DNA of 37,348 nt from Pseudomonadota bacterium (GCA_021782365.1 JAJXVB010000018.1:1-37348), one strand, 5' to 3'. Positions 1 to 8,004 are shown, numbered from the stretch's first letter. Notes: generated by a model from the sequence alone, not told the origin. Made by a program: numbers and translations.

Positions 1-101
1 GTGGCCTTGGGAATGGACAAATGCTCTGCCGCGCGCGCCATGCTCTGAAACTCGGCAATCGCGGCGAACAGGATGTAATCGTCGGCGGATATTTGTTCCA
101 T
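1..101 (-). CDS. LysR-family transcriptional regulator, N-terminal fragment (cut by window edge)
   Basis: The reading frame opens with ATG at 101-99 and runs off the left edge, so only 33 codons are visible. They begin MEQISADDYILFAAIAEF and continue through SMARAAEHLSIPKAT. This is the usual start of a LysR-type regulator: a first helix with D-x-x-x-F, then the A-A-x-x-L-x-x-x helix-turn-helix entry. It lies head to head with the pirin gene, about 91 bases apart, which is the classic LysR arrangement with its target. In E. coli the LysR gene yhaJ likewise sits beside the pirin gene yhaK. I infer that it controls the divergent redox operon. I see no clear Shine-Dalgarno and no unambiguous T-N11-A site in the short gap. 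The effector domain is outside the window. Confidence 0.8.
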   Translation of the reverse strand, partial: MEQISADDYILFAAIAEFQSMARAAEHLSIPKA

Positions 102-192
102 ATATGGCACAGTCTATCCCGAATGAACGGCTTTATCCATCATTTTGCTTGCGTTACGATGTTTGCAATTCAACCTGGATTGGAAACGCATC

Positions 193-1032
193 ATGGACAA
201 GAAATCGCGTCGGATCGAACAGCAAGTCGTCGGCATGCAGACATCCGATGGCGCGGGCGTCAGGCTGACGCGCGTGCTGACCGGAAAGCTGCAGCGCCGC
301 CTGGACCCATTTTTGATGCTGGATGCATTCGGCACTGATGTGGCCGACGATTACATCGCGGGTTTTCCGGATCATCCGCATCGCGGATTCGAAACAGTCA
401 CCTATATGCTTGCAGGGCGCATGCGCCATCGCGACAGCGCAGGCAACGAAGGGTTGCTTAGCAACGGCGGTCTTCAATGGATGACGGCCGGACGAGGCGT
501 GATCCATTCCGAAATGCCCGAGCAGATCGAGGGCAGGATGGAAGGCTTTCAGCTTTGGGTGAATCTTCCCGCAAAAAACAAGATGATCGAGCCCTGGTAC
601 CGGGACTTTGAAAGCGCCGAGATACCCGAATATCAGGCTGATAACGGCGTCAGGGTGCGTGTCATCGCAGGAACGAGCCATGGCGTTGAGGGCGCTGTCG
701 TCCGTGAAGTCACCGAGCCCTTGTATCTCGATGTTCATATGCCCGAAGGCGCTTCTTTCGAGGAAGAGCTGCCTCTTACGCACAATGCCTTCATCTATGT
801 ATATGAAGGAGCGGTCAAGGTGAACGGCACGTCAGTTGCCGCCGGGCGCATGGGAATTCTGAGCAACGATGCGGACAGCGTGAGGATCGTCGCCGCTAGG
901 GATGCGAGGCTGATCCTGGTCGCAGGACGGCCCTTGCATGAACCCATCGTGCAATACGGGCCGTTCGTGATGAACACCCAGGACGAGATCCATCAGGCGA
1001 TCGATGACTACAGAACCGGGCGACTGGCTTGA
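193..1032 (+). CDS. Pirin family protein (iron-binding cupin)
   Basis: A 279-residue bicupin of the pirin family, which is known for an N-terminal iron site and, in several members, quercetinase or redox-sensing activity. The metal ligands are visible: H61 and H63 in HPHRGFETVTY, then H105 and E107 in GVIHSEMP. The length is typical. The frame is open upstream to a TTG at 145, but family N-termini begin close to MDKKSRRI, so the ATG at 193 is chosen; its ribosome site is weak (GGAA about 8 bases upstream). It is first in a same-strand run with cytochrome b561, two YceI proteins and an ene-reductase, behind a divergent LysR gene. I infer a role in quinone or oxidative stress. The substrate cannot be told from sequence. 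Confidence 0.9.
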   Translation: MDKKSRRIEQQVVGMQTSDGAGVRLTRVLTGKLQRRLDPFLMLDAFGTDVADDYIAGFPDHPHRGFETVTYMLAGRMRHRDSAGNEGLLSNGGLQWMTAGRGVIHSEMPEQIEGRMEGFQLWVNLPAKNKMIEPWYRDFESAEIPEYQADNGVRVRVIAGTSHGVEGAVVREVTEPLYLDVHMPEGASFEEELPLTHNAFIYVYEGAVKVNGTSVAAGRMGILSNDADSVRIVAARDARLILVAGRPLHEPIVQYGPFVMNTQDEIHQAIDDYRTGRLA

Positions 1033-1042
1033 GGGAAATGCG

Positions 1043-1567
1043 ATGATCAAACGATATACCAAAATCGCAATCGGACTGCACTGGGCGATCGCATTTCTGA
1101 TATTTTGTGCTTTTCCACTGGGGCTTTACATGCATGACTTGAAGCTTTCTCCAACCAAGCTTCATCTGTACAGCTACCACAAATGGATAGGCATCACCGT
1201 GCTGGCTCTGGTGCTTTTGCGCGTGCTCTGGCGCATCACGCACAAGCCACCCGCATTGCATATTGCGCGCTGGCAGGAAACCGCAAGCCGCATCGTGCAT
1301 GGCCTGCTTTATCTCCTCATGCTCGCCGTTCCGTTATCAGGCTGGCTGATGAGTTCGGCCAAGGGTGTGAAGACCGTCTGGCTTGGCATCCTGCCGCTTC
1401 CGGATCTGGTGGAAAAAAACAAGGCGTTGGGGGAACTGCTCAGCAATGTGCATACCGCACTTAACTACACGATGCTGCTGCTTGTGGTGCTGCATATCGC
1501 CGCGGCGCTGAAGCACCATCTTGTCGACCGGGATGATGTGCTTCTGCGCATGCTGCCCATGAAATAA
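1043..1567 (+). CDS. Cytochrome b561 (YceJ/CybB type)
   Basis: A 174-residue integral membrane di-haem cytochrome with four predicted helices, near residues 10-30, 46-64, 85-105 and 138-158. Candidate haem-ligand histidines are H13, H46, H137 and H151, a spacing close to that of E. coli CybB, which is reported to oxidise superoxide and pass electrons to ubiquinone. The ATG at 1043 follows a good GAGGGA ribosome site at 1031; a longer frame from 1004 would overlap the pirin gene. The next gene encodes a YceI protein, matching the yceJ-yceI pair of E. coli. Likely role: inner-membrane electron transfer between quinol and a periplasmic partner or superoxide. Haem assignment is from family knowledge, not proven here. 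Confidence 0.9.
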   Translation: MIKRYTKIAIGLHWAIAFLIFCAFPLGLYMHDLKLSPTKLHLYSYHKWIGITVLALVLLRVLWRITHKPPALHIARWQETASRIVHGLLYLLMLAVPLSGWLMSSAKGVKTVWLGILPLPDLVEKNKALGELLSNVHTALNYTMLLLVVLHIAAALKHHLVDRDDVLLRMLPMK

Positions 1568-1576
1568 AGGAACACC

Positions 1577-2161
1577 ATGAAACATTTTGCAATTGCGATC
1601 GTCCTGCTGTTGTTGGCATATGACGCATCGGCGCTTGAATACAATCAGGTGCAGCTCAATCAGAGCAAGGTCAGCTTTGGCTACAAGCAGATGGGTGTGC
1701 CCATGGAGGGCAGGTTCGGAAAATTCTCGGCTCAGGTTGCATTCGATCCGGACAAGCCAGGAAGCGCCCATGCCAGGATAGATATTACGCTTGCCAGCGT
1801 GGACTCCGGATCCAGCGATGCCGATGAATCCGTTCAGGGGAAGCTCTGGTTCGACACCAAGAATTATCCCCTTGCAAGCTTTGTATCGACAGGCGTCAAA
1901 CCGCTGGGTGGCAATCGCTATCAGGCAGCGGGAAAACTGACCATCAAGGGGAAGACGCTCGATGTTTCATCTCCTGTCGTCTTGACCGTCAATGGCAATA
2001 GCGCGCAGTTTGATGGCAGTTTCACCGTCAAGCGTCTATCCTATGGCGTCGGGATAGGCGAATGGACAGACCTCGATACCGTCGCAGATGACATACAGAT
2101 CAGGTTTCACCTCGTAGTTCTTGCATCACCTTCATCCAACCAGCAAAGGAAAACACCATGA
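1577..2161 (+). CDS. YceI family periplasmic protein, copy 1
   Basis: A 194-residue protein with a clear Sec signal peptide (MKHFAIAIVLLLLAYDASA, cleavage after residue 19) followed by one YceI lipocalin-like barrel, including the VDSG segment and the KGKTLDVSSPV strand typical of the family. Family members bind polyisoprenoid or quinone-like lipids in the periplasm. It follows cytochrome b561 by 9 bases, with ribosome site AAAGGAAC before the ATG. Its TGA stop overlaps the ATG of the second YceI gene by four bases (ATGA), so the two are translationally coupled. This copy is more divergent than copy 2, with the common xxFNGHLxxxDFFD motif replaced by ADESVQGKLWFDTKNYPLA. Ligand unknown. Confidence 0.88.
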   Translation: MKHFAIAIVLLLLAYDASALEYNQVQLNQSKVSFGYKQMGVPMEGRFGKFSAQVAFDPDKPGSAHARIDITLASVDSGSSDADESVQGKLWFDTKNYPLASFVSTGVKPLGGNRYQAAGKLTIKGKTLDVSSPVVLTVNGNSAQFDGSFTVKRLSYGVGIGEWTDLDTVADDIQIRFHLVVLASPSSNQQRKTP

Positions 2162-2724
2162 AAAAGCTCATCGCATTGTGCATCGCAGCCTCGCTTTCTT
2201 CCGTCGCATTCGCAGAACCCGCGACCTACGTGATCGACACCAACCATACCAAGCCTCGCTTCAAGTACAACCATCTCGGCTTCTCCGACCAGGAGAGCCG
2301 CTTTGACACCCTCTCAGGCAGCATCACGATAGATCGTGCAGCCAAGACGGGCTCTGTGGACATCACCATTGACGCGAACTCGGTGGACAGCGGGTATCCG
2401 GTATTCAACGGGCATCTGAAGGGCGAGGATTTCTTCGATACCGCGAAATATCCGACCATCACCTACAAGTCGGACAAGTTCAAGTTTGACGGAGACAAGC
2501 TGGTCAGCGTGGACGGCGATCTGACGGTCAAGGGCATCACCAAGCCCGTGACCCTGACGGTGACTTCCTTCGAATGCAAGCCCCACCCCATGGTCAAGAA
2601 GGAAGCCTGCGGCGCGAATGCAGTCGCTCACATCAAGCGATCAGATTTCAACATGGGCAAATATGTGCCTGCCGTGAGCGACGAAGTCACTCTTTCGATC
2701 CCAGTCGAGGCAATCAAACAATAA
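2158..2724 (+). CDS. yceI: YceI family periplasmic protein, copy 2
   Basis: A 188-residue YceI protein with signal peptide (residues 1-19, ending SVAFA) and a canonical barrel: YVIDTNHTKPRFKYNHLGFS, the VDSGYPVFNGHLKGEDFFD motif, and KGITKPVTLTV. YceI proteins are soluble periplasmic binders of long isoprenoid chains such as ubiquinone or polyprenyl phosphates. Two cysteines (in FECKPHP and KEACGAN) could form a disulphide in the periplasm. The start overlaps the stop of YceI copy 1 by ATGA. Together with cytochrome b561 it may form a quinone-linked periplasmic electron or carrier system; this is inference from context. Confidence 0.92.
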   Translation: MKKLIALCIAASLSSVAFAEPATYVIDTNHTKPRFKYNHLGFSDQESRFDTLSGSITIDRAAKTGSVDITIDANSVDSGYPVFNGHLKGEDFFDTAKYPTITYKSDKFKFDGDKLVSVDGDLTVKGITKPVTLTVTSFECKPHPMVKKEACGANAVAHIKRSDFNMGKYVPAVSDEVTLSIPVEAIKQ

Positions 2725-2734
2725 GGAATTATAT

Positions 2735-3802
2735 ATGAGCTCAACCCTATTCACCCCGCTTTCACTCGGGAAACTTCAGCTAAATAACCGCGTCGTCATG
2801 GCGCCTCTGACAAGGTGCCGCGCGACAGGCAATGTGCCCAATGCGCTGATGAAACAGTATTACAGTATGCGCGCAACGGCCGGCCTCATCATCACGGAAG
2901 GCACCTCCCCTTCTCCCAACGGGCTGGGTTATGCGCGCCAGCCAGGTCTCTTCACCAGGGAGCAGATCGCTGGATGGCGCGATGTGACCGATGGCGTCCA
3001 TCAGGCGGGAGGCAGGATCTTCGTTCAGCTGATGCACACAGGACGCGTCAGCCATCCTGCGAACATGCAGCAAAATACAAGGGTGCTCGCGCCCTCGGCC
3101 GTTGCGGCACCCGGTGAAATGTGGACCGATACGAGCGGAATGCAGCCCTACCCCGTGCCTTCCGAGATGACCGAGTCCGACATCCAGGAGGCGATCGCGG
3201 AATATGCGTCGGGCGCCAAAAATGCGATGGAAGCCGGATTCGACGGGATCGAGCTTCACGGCGCGAACGGCTACCTGATAGACCAGTTCTTCAACACCGC
3301 GACCAACAAGCGCACGGACCGCTGGGGCGGCAGCATCGAAAACCGCATCCGGTTCGCAGTCGAAGTGGCCAAGGCTACGGCAGCCGCGATCGGCGCCGAT
3401 CACATCGGAATGCGCATCTCCCCTTACGGCGTATTCAACGGCACGGTGGCCGATGCCGAGATGGACGCGATGTATGAGCTTTTGATGACAAGGCTCAACG
3501 AGATCGGCCTCGCATACATCCACGTCGTGGATCATAGCTCGATGGGCGCGCCTGAAGTCAGCCCCGCACTGAAGTCGAAGATACGCGCAACCTTCAAGGG
3601 GCGTTATATCCTTTCTGGCGGCTATGATCTGGTTCGCGCCAATCAGGATCTCGATGCATCGCGCGGCGACCTGGTCGCCCTCGGCCGTCCCTTCATCTCG
3701 AATCCGAATCTCGTCGAGAAGCTGAAGAACGGCATCGCATTGGCCGATCCTGATCCCAATACCTTCTATACGCCTGGAGAAAAAGGCTATACTGATTATT
3801 GA
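2735..3802 (+). CDS. Old Yellow Enzyme family alkene reductase (NemA-like)
   Basis: A 355-residue FMN-dependent ene-reductase. The barrel shows N-terminal PLTRCRA with the FMN-contacting Thr25, the substrate-binding pair H175 and N178 in ELHGANGY (the Tyr of this motif, Y180, is the usual proton donor), NKRTDRWGGSIENR, and the C-terminal ALGRPFISNP phosphate-binding turn. The ending FYTPGEKGYTDY is very like NemA and plant-type members. Such enzymes use NAD(P)H to reduce the C=C bond of enones, maleimides, quinones or nitro compounds. It starts 10 bases after yceI copy 2, with AAGGAAT as ribosome site, and closes the pirin operon before a perfect terminator. It fits an electrophile or quinone detoxification role. 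The native substrate is unknown. Confidence 0.92.
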   Translation: MSSTLFTPLSLGKLQLNNRVVMAPLTRCRATGNVPNALMKQYYSMRATAGLIITEGTSPSPNGLGYARQPGLFTREQIAGWRDVTDGVHQAGGRIFVQLMHTGRVSHPANMQQNTRVLAPSAVAAPGEMWTDTSGMQPYPVPSEMTESDIQEAIAEYASGAKNAMEAGFDGIELHGANGYLIDQFFNTATNKRTDRWGGSIENRIRFAVEVAKATAAAIGADHIGMRISPYGVFNGTVADAEMDAMYELLMTRLNEIGLAYIHVVDHSSMGAPEVSPALKSKIRATFKGRYILSGGYDLVRANQDLDASRGDLVALGRPFISNPNLVEKLKNGIALADPDPNTFYTPGEKGYTDY

Positions 3803-3814
3803 GATGGGATGAAG

Positions 3815-3839
3815 AAAACCCCGGAATTCCGGGGTTTTT
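3815..3839. terminator. Bidirectional intrinsic terminator between ene-reductase and patatin genes
   Basis: A perfect 24-base palindrome at 3815-3838 made of AAAACCCCGGAA and its complement TTCCGGGGTTTT, followed by a further T. GC-rich stem, A-run on one side and T-run on the other, so it should work on both strands. It stands 12 bases after the ene-reductase stop, and its last base is the first base of the patatin gene's TAA on the other strand. Confidence 0.92.
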
Positions 3840-4752
3840 AACGTTGGCTTTTCAGCTTTTCCAGTTTGGCTTTGAGTTCCGGCAATATCGCGGCAACCGC
3901 CTTTTCCCCTTCGAGTATCGCAAGATGCCTGTCGTCCAGACTGTCCTGAGAGATGCCACGGGTGACAGGTGCGATCACCACGTCGGCCTTCGCCAATTCG
4001 CAGCGATTGATTGTCTGACTCATGATGTCGAAGCTCTGCATCAAGACATCCAGCGTGCTGTCCGTCTTGTTGTTCCTGGGCGAATTGGAGATGTTCACGG
4101 CGATCACGAAATCCGCACCCAGCGCACGCGCCTCGGCTGCAGGAACCGGGCTGACGAGTCCTCCGTCGACATAGCTTCTGCCGTTGATGACGACGGGCTG
4201 GAATATGCCAGGCACCGCGCAGGACGCGCTGACCGCAAGCCCCGTGTTTCCGGTTCGGAAGACGACTTTTTCGCCGGTTGCAAGGTCAGTCGCAACCACT
4301 GCAAAGGTGCGGTTAAGCTTCTCAAGCGGCCTTTTCCTGACTTCGCCGTTGATGAAATTCTCAAGCGGCTTGCCGGTGAAAAGCCCGCGGTCAGGCCAAC
4401 TCACGTCGATCACCTTGCCTTCCTTCATCGGAATGGACATTTTCTGCAGCTGGAAGCCTGTATAGCCAGCGGCATAAAGCGCGCCGATCGCCGAGCCCGC
4501 ACTCGTACCGACGATGATATCGGGCTCGATTCCCTGCGCCTCGAGCGCCTTGATCACGCCGATGTGCGCAAAGCCTCTTGCACCTCCCCCTCCCAGCGCC
4601 AGCGCAATCCTGATTGGATGCCTGGGAACGGATGGGGCTTCGGTACGAGGAGGTTCGACGGGTTTGGTAGCTGGGGTTGTTGCGCAGGCCGCAAGCAGCA
4701 GTGCAAGCAAGGTTCCGCCAAAAGCGCGAAGCGCCTTGCTAATTTTCGGCAT
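3838..4752 (-). CDS. Patatin-like phospholipase lipoprotein (RssA-like)
   Basis: A 304-residue serine hydrolase of the bacterial patatin family. The catalytic parts are all visible: the oxyanion glycine loop GGGGARG (54-60), the nucleophile elbow GTSAG with Ser84, and the dyad Asp196 in DGG. The N-terminus is a lipoprotein signal with lipobox LLAAC (Cys23), so it should be membrane-anchored on the periplasmic side. The frame is open upstream to 4878, but the ATG at 4752 gives the proper lipoprotein signal. This start overlaps the end of the upstream rhlE gene by 14 bases, implying translational coupling. Acts probably as a lipid acyl hydrolase or lysophospholipase; the substrate is unknown. 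RssA of E. coli is related in domain but lacks this lipobox. Confidence 0.9.
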   Translation of the reverse strand: MPKISKALRAFGGTLLALLLAACATTPATKPVEPPRTEAPSVPRHPIRIALALGGGGARGFAHIGVIKALEAQGIEPDIIVGTSAGSAIGALYAAGYTGFQLQKMSIPMKEGKVIDVSWPDRGLFTGKPLENFINGEVRKRPLEKLNRTFAVVATDLATGEKVVFRTGNTGLAVSASCAVPGIFQPVVINGRSYVDGGLVSPVPAAEARALGADFVIAVNISNSPRNNKTDSTLDVLMQSFDIMSQTINRCELAKADVVIAPVTRGISQDSLDDRHLAILEGEKAVAAILPELKAKLEKLKSQR

Positions 4753-6070
4753 CTGATTTTTCGGTCTTTCGGCGCATGAACAGTGCGGGCAGCTTGTTCG
4801 CGGGTTTGGTTGCCGGCGGTTTAGGTTGCTCCGGTTTGGCGGATGGAGATGGCTCGTAAGGCTTGTTGTACCAGGCATCCTGGACGCGCGCCTGTTGAGA
4901 AACGTGAGCAGGCTGAGCCGGTTGCGCCGGGCGATTGCGCTTATATTCCTCGCGCTGCAATTTTGTCTTGATCAGTTTTTCTATCTCGAGCAGATACTTT
5001 TCTTCCTCGGGTGCAACCAGAGAAATGGCGATGCCTAGTGCGCCGGCGCGACCTGTGCGGCCGATGCGGTGGACATAATCTTCGGCCGCATTCGGGATTT
5101 CGTAATTGATCACGAGGGGAAGCTGCTCTATGTCCAGGCCGCGCGCGGCCACATCGGTTGCGATCAGCACGCTGATTTTTCCCGACTTGAATGCGTCGAG
5201 CACCTGGATGCGCTCGTTCTGGCTCTTGTCTCCGTGTATCGCATCGGCAGCGAATCCTTCGCGCTGCAGCTGGCGTGCAATTTTGCTTGCGCTAAGCTTG
5301 GTCTTGGTGAAGACCAGCGCCTGTCTTGCATCCGTGCTGCGCAAAAGACTTGCAAGCAGCGCATGCTTTTCGGCCGTATCGGCCATGCACACTTTTTGCG
5401 TCACATTCTCCGATGTCGCGTTGCTGCGCGCGACTTCCAAGAGCTTGGGATTCACCAGAAATTCCGATGACAATTTCTTGATTTCAGATGAAAATGTCGC
5501 AGAAAAAAGGAGGTTCTGGCGCTGCTTCGGAAGAAGCGCCAGGATGCGCTTAAGATCCGGCATGAATCCCATGTCCAGCATGCGGTCGGCCTCGTCCAGC
5601 ACCAGCACCTGAACCTGGTTCAGCTGGACGGATTTCTGCTCGATGTGATCGAGCAGCCTGCCGGGTGTAGCGACCAGAATTTCCACGCCATTTCGAAGCG
5701 ATGGGGTCTGAGTCTTGATGTCGACGCCGCCAAAAACGACAAGAGAGCGCAGATGGGTATGCTTCGCATAAGCCTTGATGCTGGCCTCGACCTGGATTGC
5801 AAGCTCGCGGGTGGGTACCAGGATCAGCGCGCGCACCGCATGGCGTGCTGGAGAAGGGCTTGAACTGGCAAACGGCAAGAGCCTTTGCAGAAGCGGGAGG
5901 GAAAACGCAGCCGTCTTACCCGTTCCGGTCTGCGCGCCTGCCATCAGGTCGTGCCCTTCGAGCACCAAGGGGATGGCCTGCATCTGTATCGGGGTGGGAG
6001 CGGTATAACCGGATTCTGAAAGCGCCTTCAGGATCTCGGGCGCCAGTTTCAAATCTGCAAAGTTGTTCAA
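4739..6070 (-). CDS. rhlE: DEAD-box ATP-dependent RNA helicase RhlE, copy 1
   Basis: A 443-residue DEAD-box helicase with the full motif set: Q motif (TPIQ, Q29), AQTGTGKT (46-53), PTRELA (86-91), DEAD (159-162), SAT (190-192), ARGLD (309-313) and HRIGRTGR (334-341). The core ends near residue 370, followed by a short basic, Pro/Gln-rich tail (380-443), different from the RGG-like tail of copy 2. The start codon is TTG at 6070, with AAGAGA seven to eight bases upstream; no ATG lies near in frame before the Q motif. A TATAAT box at 6106-6101 on this strand suggests the gene's own promoter, without a convincing -35. It unwinds structured RNA in the cytoplasm, likely in ribosome assembly or mRNA decay. 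Confidence 0.93.
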   Translation of the reverse strand: MNNFADLKLAPEILKALSESGYTAPTPIQMQAIPLVLEGHDLMAGAQTGTGKTAAFSLPLLQRLLPFASSSPSPARHAVRALILVPTRELAIQVEASIKAYAKHTHLRSLVVFGGVDIKTQTPSLRNGVEILVATPGRLLDHIEQKSVQLNQVQVLVLDEADRMLDMGFMPDLKRILALLPKQRQNLLFSATFSSEIKKLSSEFLVNPKLLEVARSNATSENVTQKVCMADTAEKHALLASLLRSTDARQALVFTKTKLSASKIARQLQREGFAADAIHGDKSQNERIQVLDAFKSGKISVLIATDVAARGLDIEQLPLVINYEIPNAAEDYVHRIGRTGRAGALGIAISLVAPEEEKYLLEIEKLIKTKLQREEYKRNRPAQPAQPAHVSQQARVQDAWYNKPYEPSPSAKPEQPKPPATKPANKLPALFMRRKTEKSDAEN

Positions 6071-6144
6071 AGTTTTTCTCTTGACAGTGACTAGCTTTGC
6101 ATTATAGCTTAAGCGGCAATCACCACATACCCCACCTCTATCTT

Positions 6145-7164
6145 CTAAACTTCCTGATACCAGGCCCGGGTGCGCCTGACGATGGACACCACGCTCAGCA
6201 TCACTGGAACCTCGATCAGGACGCCCACCACGGTGGCAAGGGCCGCCCCGGACTCGAAGCCGAACAGGCTGATTGCTGCTGCGACAGCCAGTTCGAAAAA
6301 ATTCGATGCGCCGATCAGCGCAGAAGGTCCTGCAACGCAGTGTGCCTCTCCGAATTTTCTGTTGAGCCAGTATGCAAGCATGGATGTGAAATAGACCTGG
6401 ATCGTGATGGGCGCTGCGAGCATCAGGATGATCATGGGTTGCCTGACGATCGCATCACCCTGAAAAGCGAACAGCAAAATCAGCGTCAAGAGCAGAGCCG
6501 AGATGGATGCCGGCCCAAGCCTTGCCAGCATGGACTGCAATGCCGCTTCTCCGCGAGCCATGAGCATCCTGCGCCAGATCTGTGCGATCAATACAGGCAA
6601 AACGATATAGAAGATGACGGACATGAGCAGCGTATCCCAGGGGACGGCGATGGACGACATGCCAAGCAGCAAGGCGACCAGCGGCGCGAAGGCGAACACC
6701 ATGATCGTGTCGTTCAGCGCGACCTGGCTCAACGTGAACATCGGTTCCCCATTCACCAGACGGCTCCACACGAATACCATCGCGGTGCAGGGGGCCGCCG
6801 CGAGCAGCACGAGCCCCGCGATGTAACTGTCAATTTGATCTCCTGGCAAATACGCAACGAACACGTGGCGGATGAAGAGCCATCCAAGCAGCGCCATCGA
6901 GAACGGCTTGACCGCCCAGTTGACGAACAGGGTCACGCCGATCCCACGCCAGTGTCTTTTCACTTCGTGGAGCGCTCTAAAATCGATGCGCAGCAGCATG
7001 GGGATGATCATCACCCAGATCAGGAAACCGACCGGAAGGTTGACCTTCGCAATCTCGATGCCGCCCAGCCAATGAAAGGGTGCCGGAAAGGCCTGTCCCA
7101 GTGCCACGCCGATGACGATGCAGAGGAAGACCCAAAGGGTCAGGTAACGCTCGAAGATATTCAT
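6145..7164 (-). CDS. acr3: Arsenite efflux permease, ACR3 family
   Basis: A 339-residue, ten-helix inner-membrane carrier of the ACR3 (bile acid/arsenite) family. The key cysteine of helix 4 is present, C126 in LAAAPCTAMVF (equivalent to the essential Cys129 of Alkaliphilus Acr3), as is the conserved acidic residue E318 in GVLIEVPVM. ACR3 exports As(III) using the proton motive force. It lies 3 bases after arsC in the same direction, third gene of arsR-arsC-acr3, so arsenate reduced by ArsC is passed out of the cell. Length and topology are complete. A 74-base gap separates it from rhlE copy 1 downstream; no terminator is evident there. Confidence 0.94.
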   Translation of the reverse strand: MNIFERYLTLWVFLCIVIGVALGQAFPAPFHWLGGIEIAKVNLPVGFLIWVMIIPMLLRIDFRALHEVKRHWRGIGVTLFVNWAVKPFSMALLGWLFIRHVFVAYLPGDQIDSYIAGLVLLAAAPCTAMVFVWSRLVNGEPMFTLSQVALNDTIMVFAFAPLVALLLGMSSIAVPWDTLLMSVIFYIVLPVLIAQIWRRMLMARGEAALQSMLARLGPASISALLLTLILLFAFQGDAIVRQPMIILMLAAPITIQVYFTSMLAYWLNRKFGEAHCVAGPSALIGASNFFELAVAAAISLFGFESGAALATVVGVLIEVPVMLSVVSIVRRTRAWYQEV

Positions 7165-7167
7165 GCT

Positions 7168-7665
7168 TCAGTCCTCGATGCGCCCGATTTCAGAAAGCTT
7201 TTCGCTCAGCACCAGCTGGTCCAGCTTTTCGATAGGCAAGCTCAGAAACAGCTGGATGCGTCGCGCCAGTTGTTCTCCAGCTTTCTTGAATGCCGCACGC
7301 CTTTCCTTTTCTCCTTCGACATGAGCAGGATCAGGGATGCCCCAGTGCGCCGTAGCAGGCCTGCCCGGCCATATCGGGCACGCTTCGCCAGCCGCGTTGT
7401 CGCATACGGTGAAGATGAAATCAAACTTCGGCGCATCGGACTTTGCGAATTCATCCCAGCTCTTGCTGCGCAGTCCTTCTGTCCTGTGGCCATGCTCTTC
7501 TAGCCATTGCAGGGCGCCGGGGTTGACCTTTCCGGCGGGCTTGCTGCCTGCACTGAAAGCCTTGATCCTGCCTTTTCCCATTTCATTGAAAAGCACTTCT
7601 CCAAGGATGCTGCGCGCCGAATTGCCGGTGCAAAGCACCAGCACGTTGTATTGCTTTTGACTCAT
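7168..7665 (-). CDS. arsC: Arsenate reductase, low-molecular-weight phosphatase-like (ArsC)
   Basis: A 165-residue cytoplasmic enzyme of the LMW protein-tyrosine-phosphatase fold. The catalytic P-loop is C12-TGNSARS, and two further cysteines, C88 and C96 in TVCDNAAGEACP, fit the relay that forms a disulphide after arsenate attack. S. aureus ArsC uses C10, C82 and C89; the spacing here is one residue longer, so whether thioredoxin or glutaredoxin reduces it cannot be told. The C-terminal extension beyond residue 140 is helical. It has a good ribosome site (AAGGAAA) and lies 19 bases after arsR. It reduces As(V) to As(III) for export by the adjacent ACR3. Confidence 0.94.
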   Translation of the reverse strand: MSQKQYNVLVLCTGNSARSILGEVLFNEMGKGRIKAFSAGSKPAGKVNPGALQWLEEHGHRTEGLRSKSWDEFAKSDAPKFDFIFTVCDNAAGEACPIWPGRPATAHWGIPDPAHVEGEKERRAAFKKAGEQLARRIQLFLSLPIEKLDQLVLSEKLSEIGRIED

Positions 7666-7684
7666 GTAATTTCCTTTTTGAAAT

Positions 7685-8002
7685 TCACCGGCGAGGCGTC
7701 TTGCACGCCTCGATGTTTCCGCCGCAGCAGTTCTCGGTCAGATAATCCACGATCCCGTTCATCACCTTGAAATTGGCCGAATAGAGGATGAATCTGCCTT
7801 CCTGCCTGCGTTCTATCAGCTCCGCATGGTTCATGGTGTTGAAATGAAATGAAAGGCTTGCGGGTGAAATTGAAAGTTTCTCCGCAATCTGTCCTGCAGC
7901 CATACCTTCCTGCCCTGCTTCTACAAGCAGGCGGAATATCGCAAGCCGCGTGGGTTGGGCCAATGCGCCAAGCGCCTTGACCACCTGATCCGGTTTCATC
8001 AT
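7685..8002 (-). CDS. arsR: Arsenic-responsive repressor, ArsR/SmtB family
   Basis: A 105-residue winged-helix repressor. The HTH covers about residues 36-60 (AGQIAEKLSISPASLSFHF), and the wing follows (ERRQEGRFILYS). It lacks the classic CVC pair in the DNA-recognition helix. Instead three cysteines sit at the C-terminus, C92, C93 and C100 in ENCCGGNIEAC, resembling the independently evolved As(III) site of Acidithiobacillus ferrooxidans ArsR (C95, C96, C102). It should therefore release DNA when As(III) or Sb(III) binds this tail. Two adjacent ATG codons (8002 and 7999) are possible starts. It is first in the ars operon and probably autoregulated through the dyad just upstream. Confidence 0.94.
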   Translation of the reverse strand: MMKPDQVVKALGALAQPTRLAIFRLLVEAGQEGMAAGQIAEKLSISPASLSFHFNTMNHAELIERRQEGRFILYSANFKVMNGIVDYLTENCCGGNIEACKTPRR

Positions 8003-8004
8003 TA

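Noticed and set aside
3799..4779. 326-codon open frame on the plus strand
   Set aside because: Opposite the patatin gene and starting within the terminator region; the patatin motifs are intact on the other strand.
6081..6108. TTGACA, 16 bases, TATAGC on the plus strand, a fair promoter
   Set aside because: It would transcribe only antisense to acr3; the same bases contain the minus-strand TATAAT of rhlE copy 1. It may be real but there is no supporting feature downstream.
6097..7503. 468-codon open frame on the plus strand
   Set aside because: It lies fully opposite acr3 and arsC, has His/Asp/Arg/Gln-rich composition typical of antisense frames in GC-rich coding DNA, and shows no domain.
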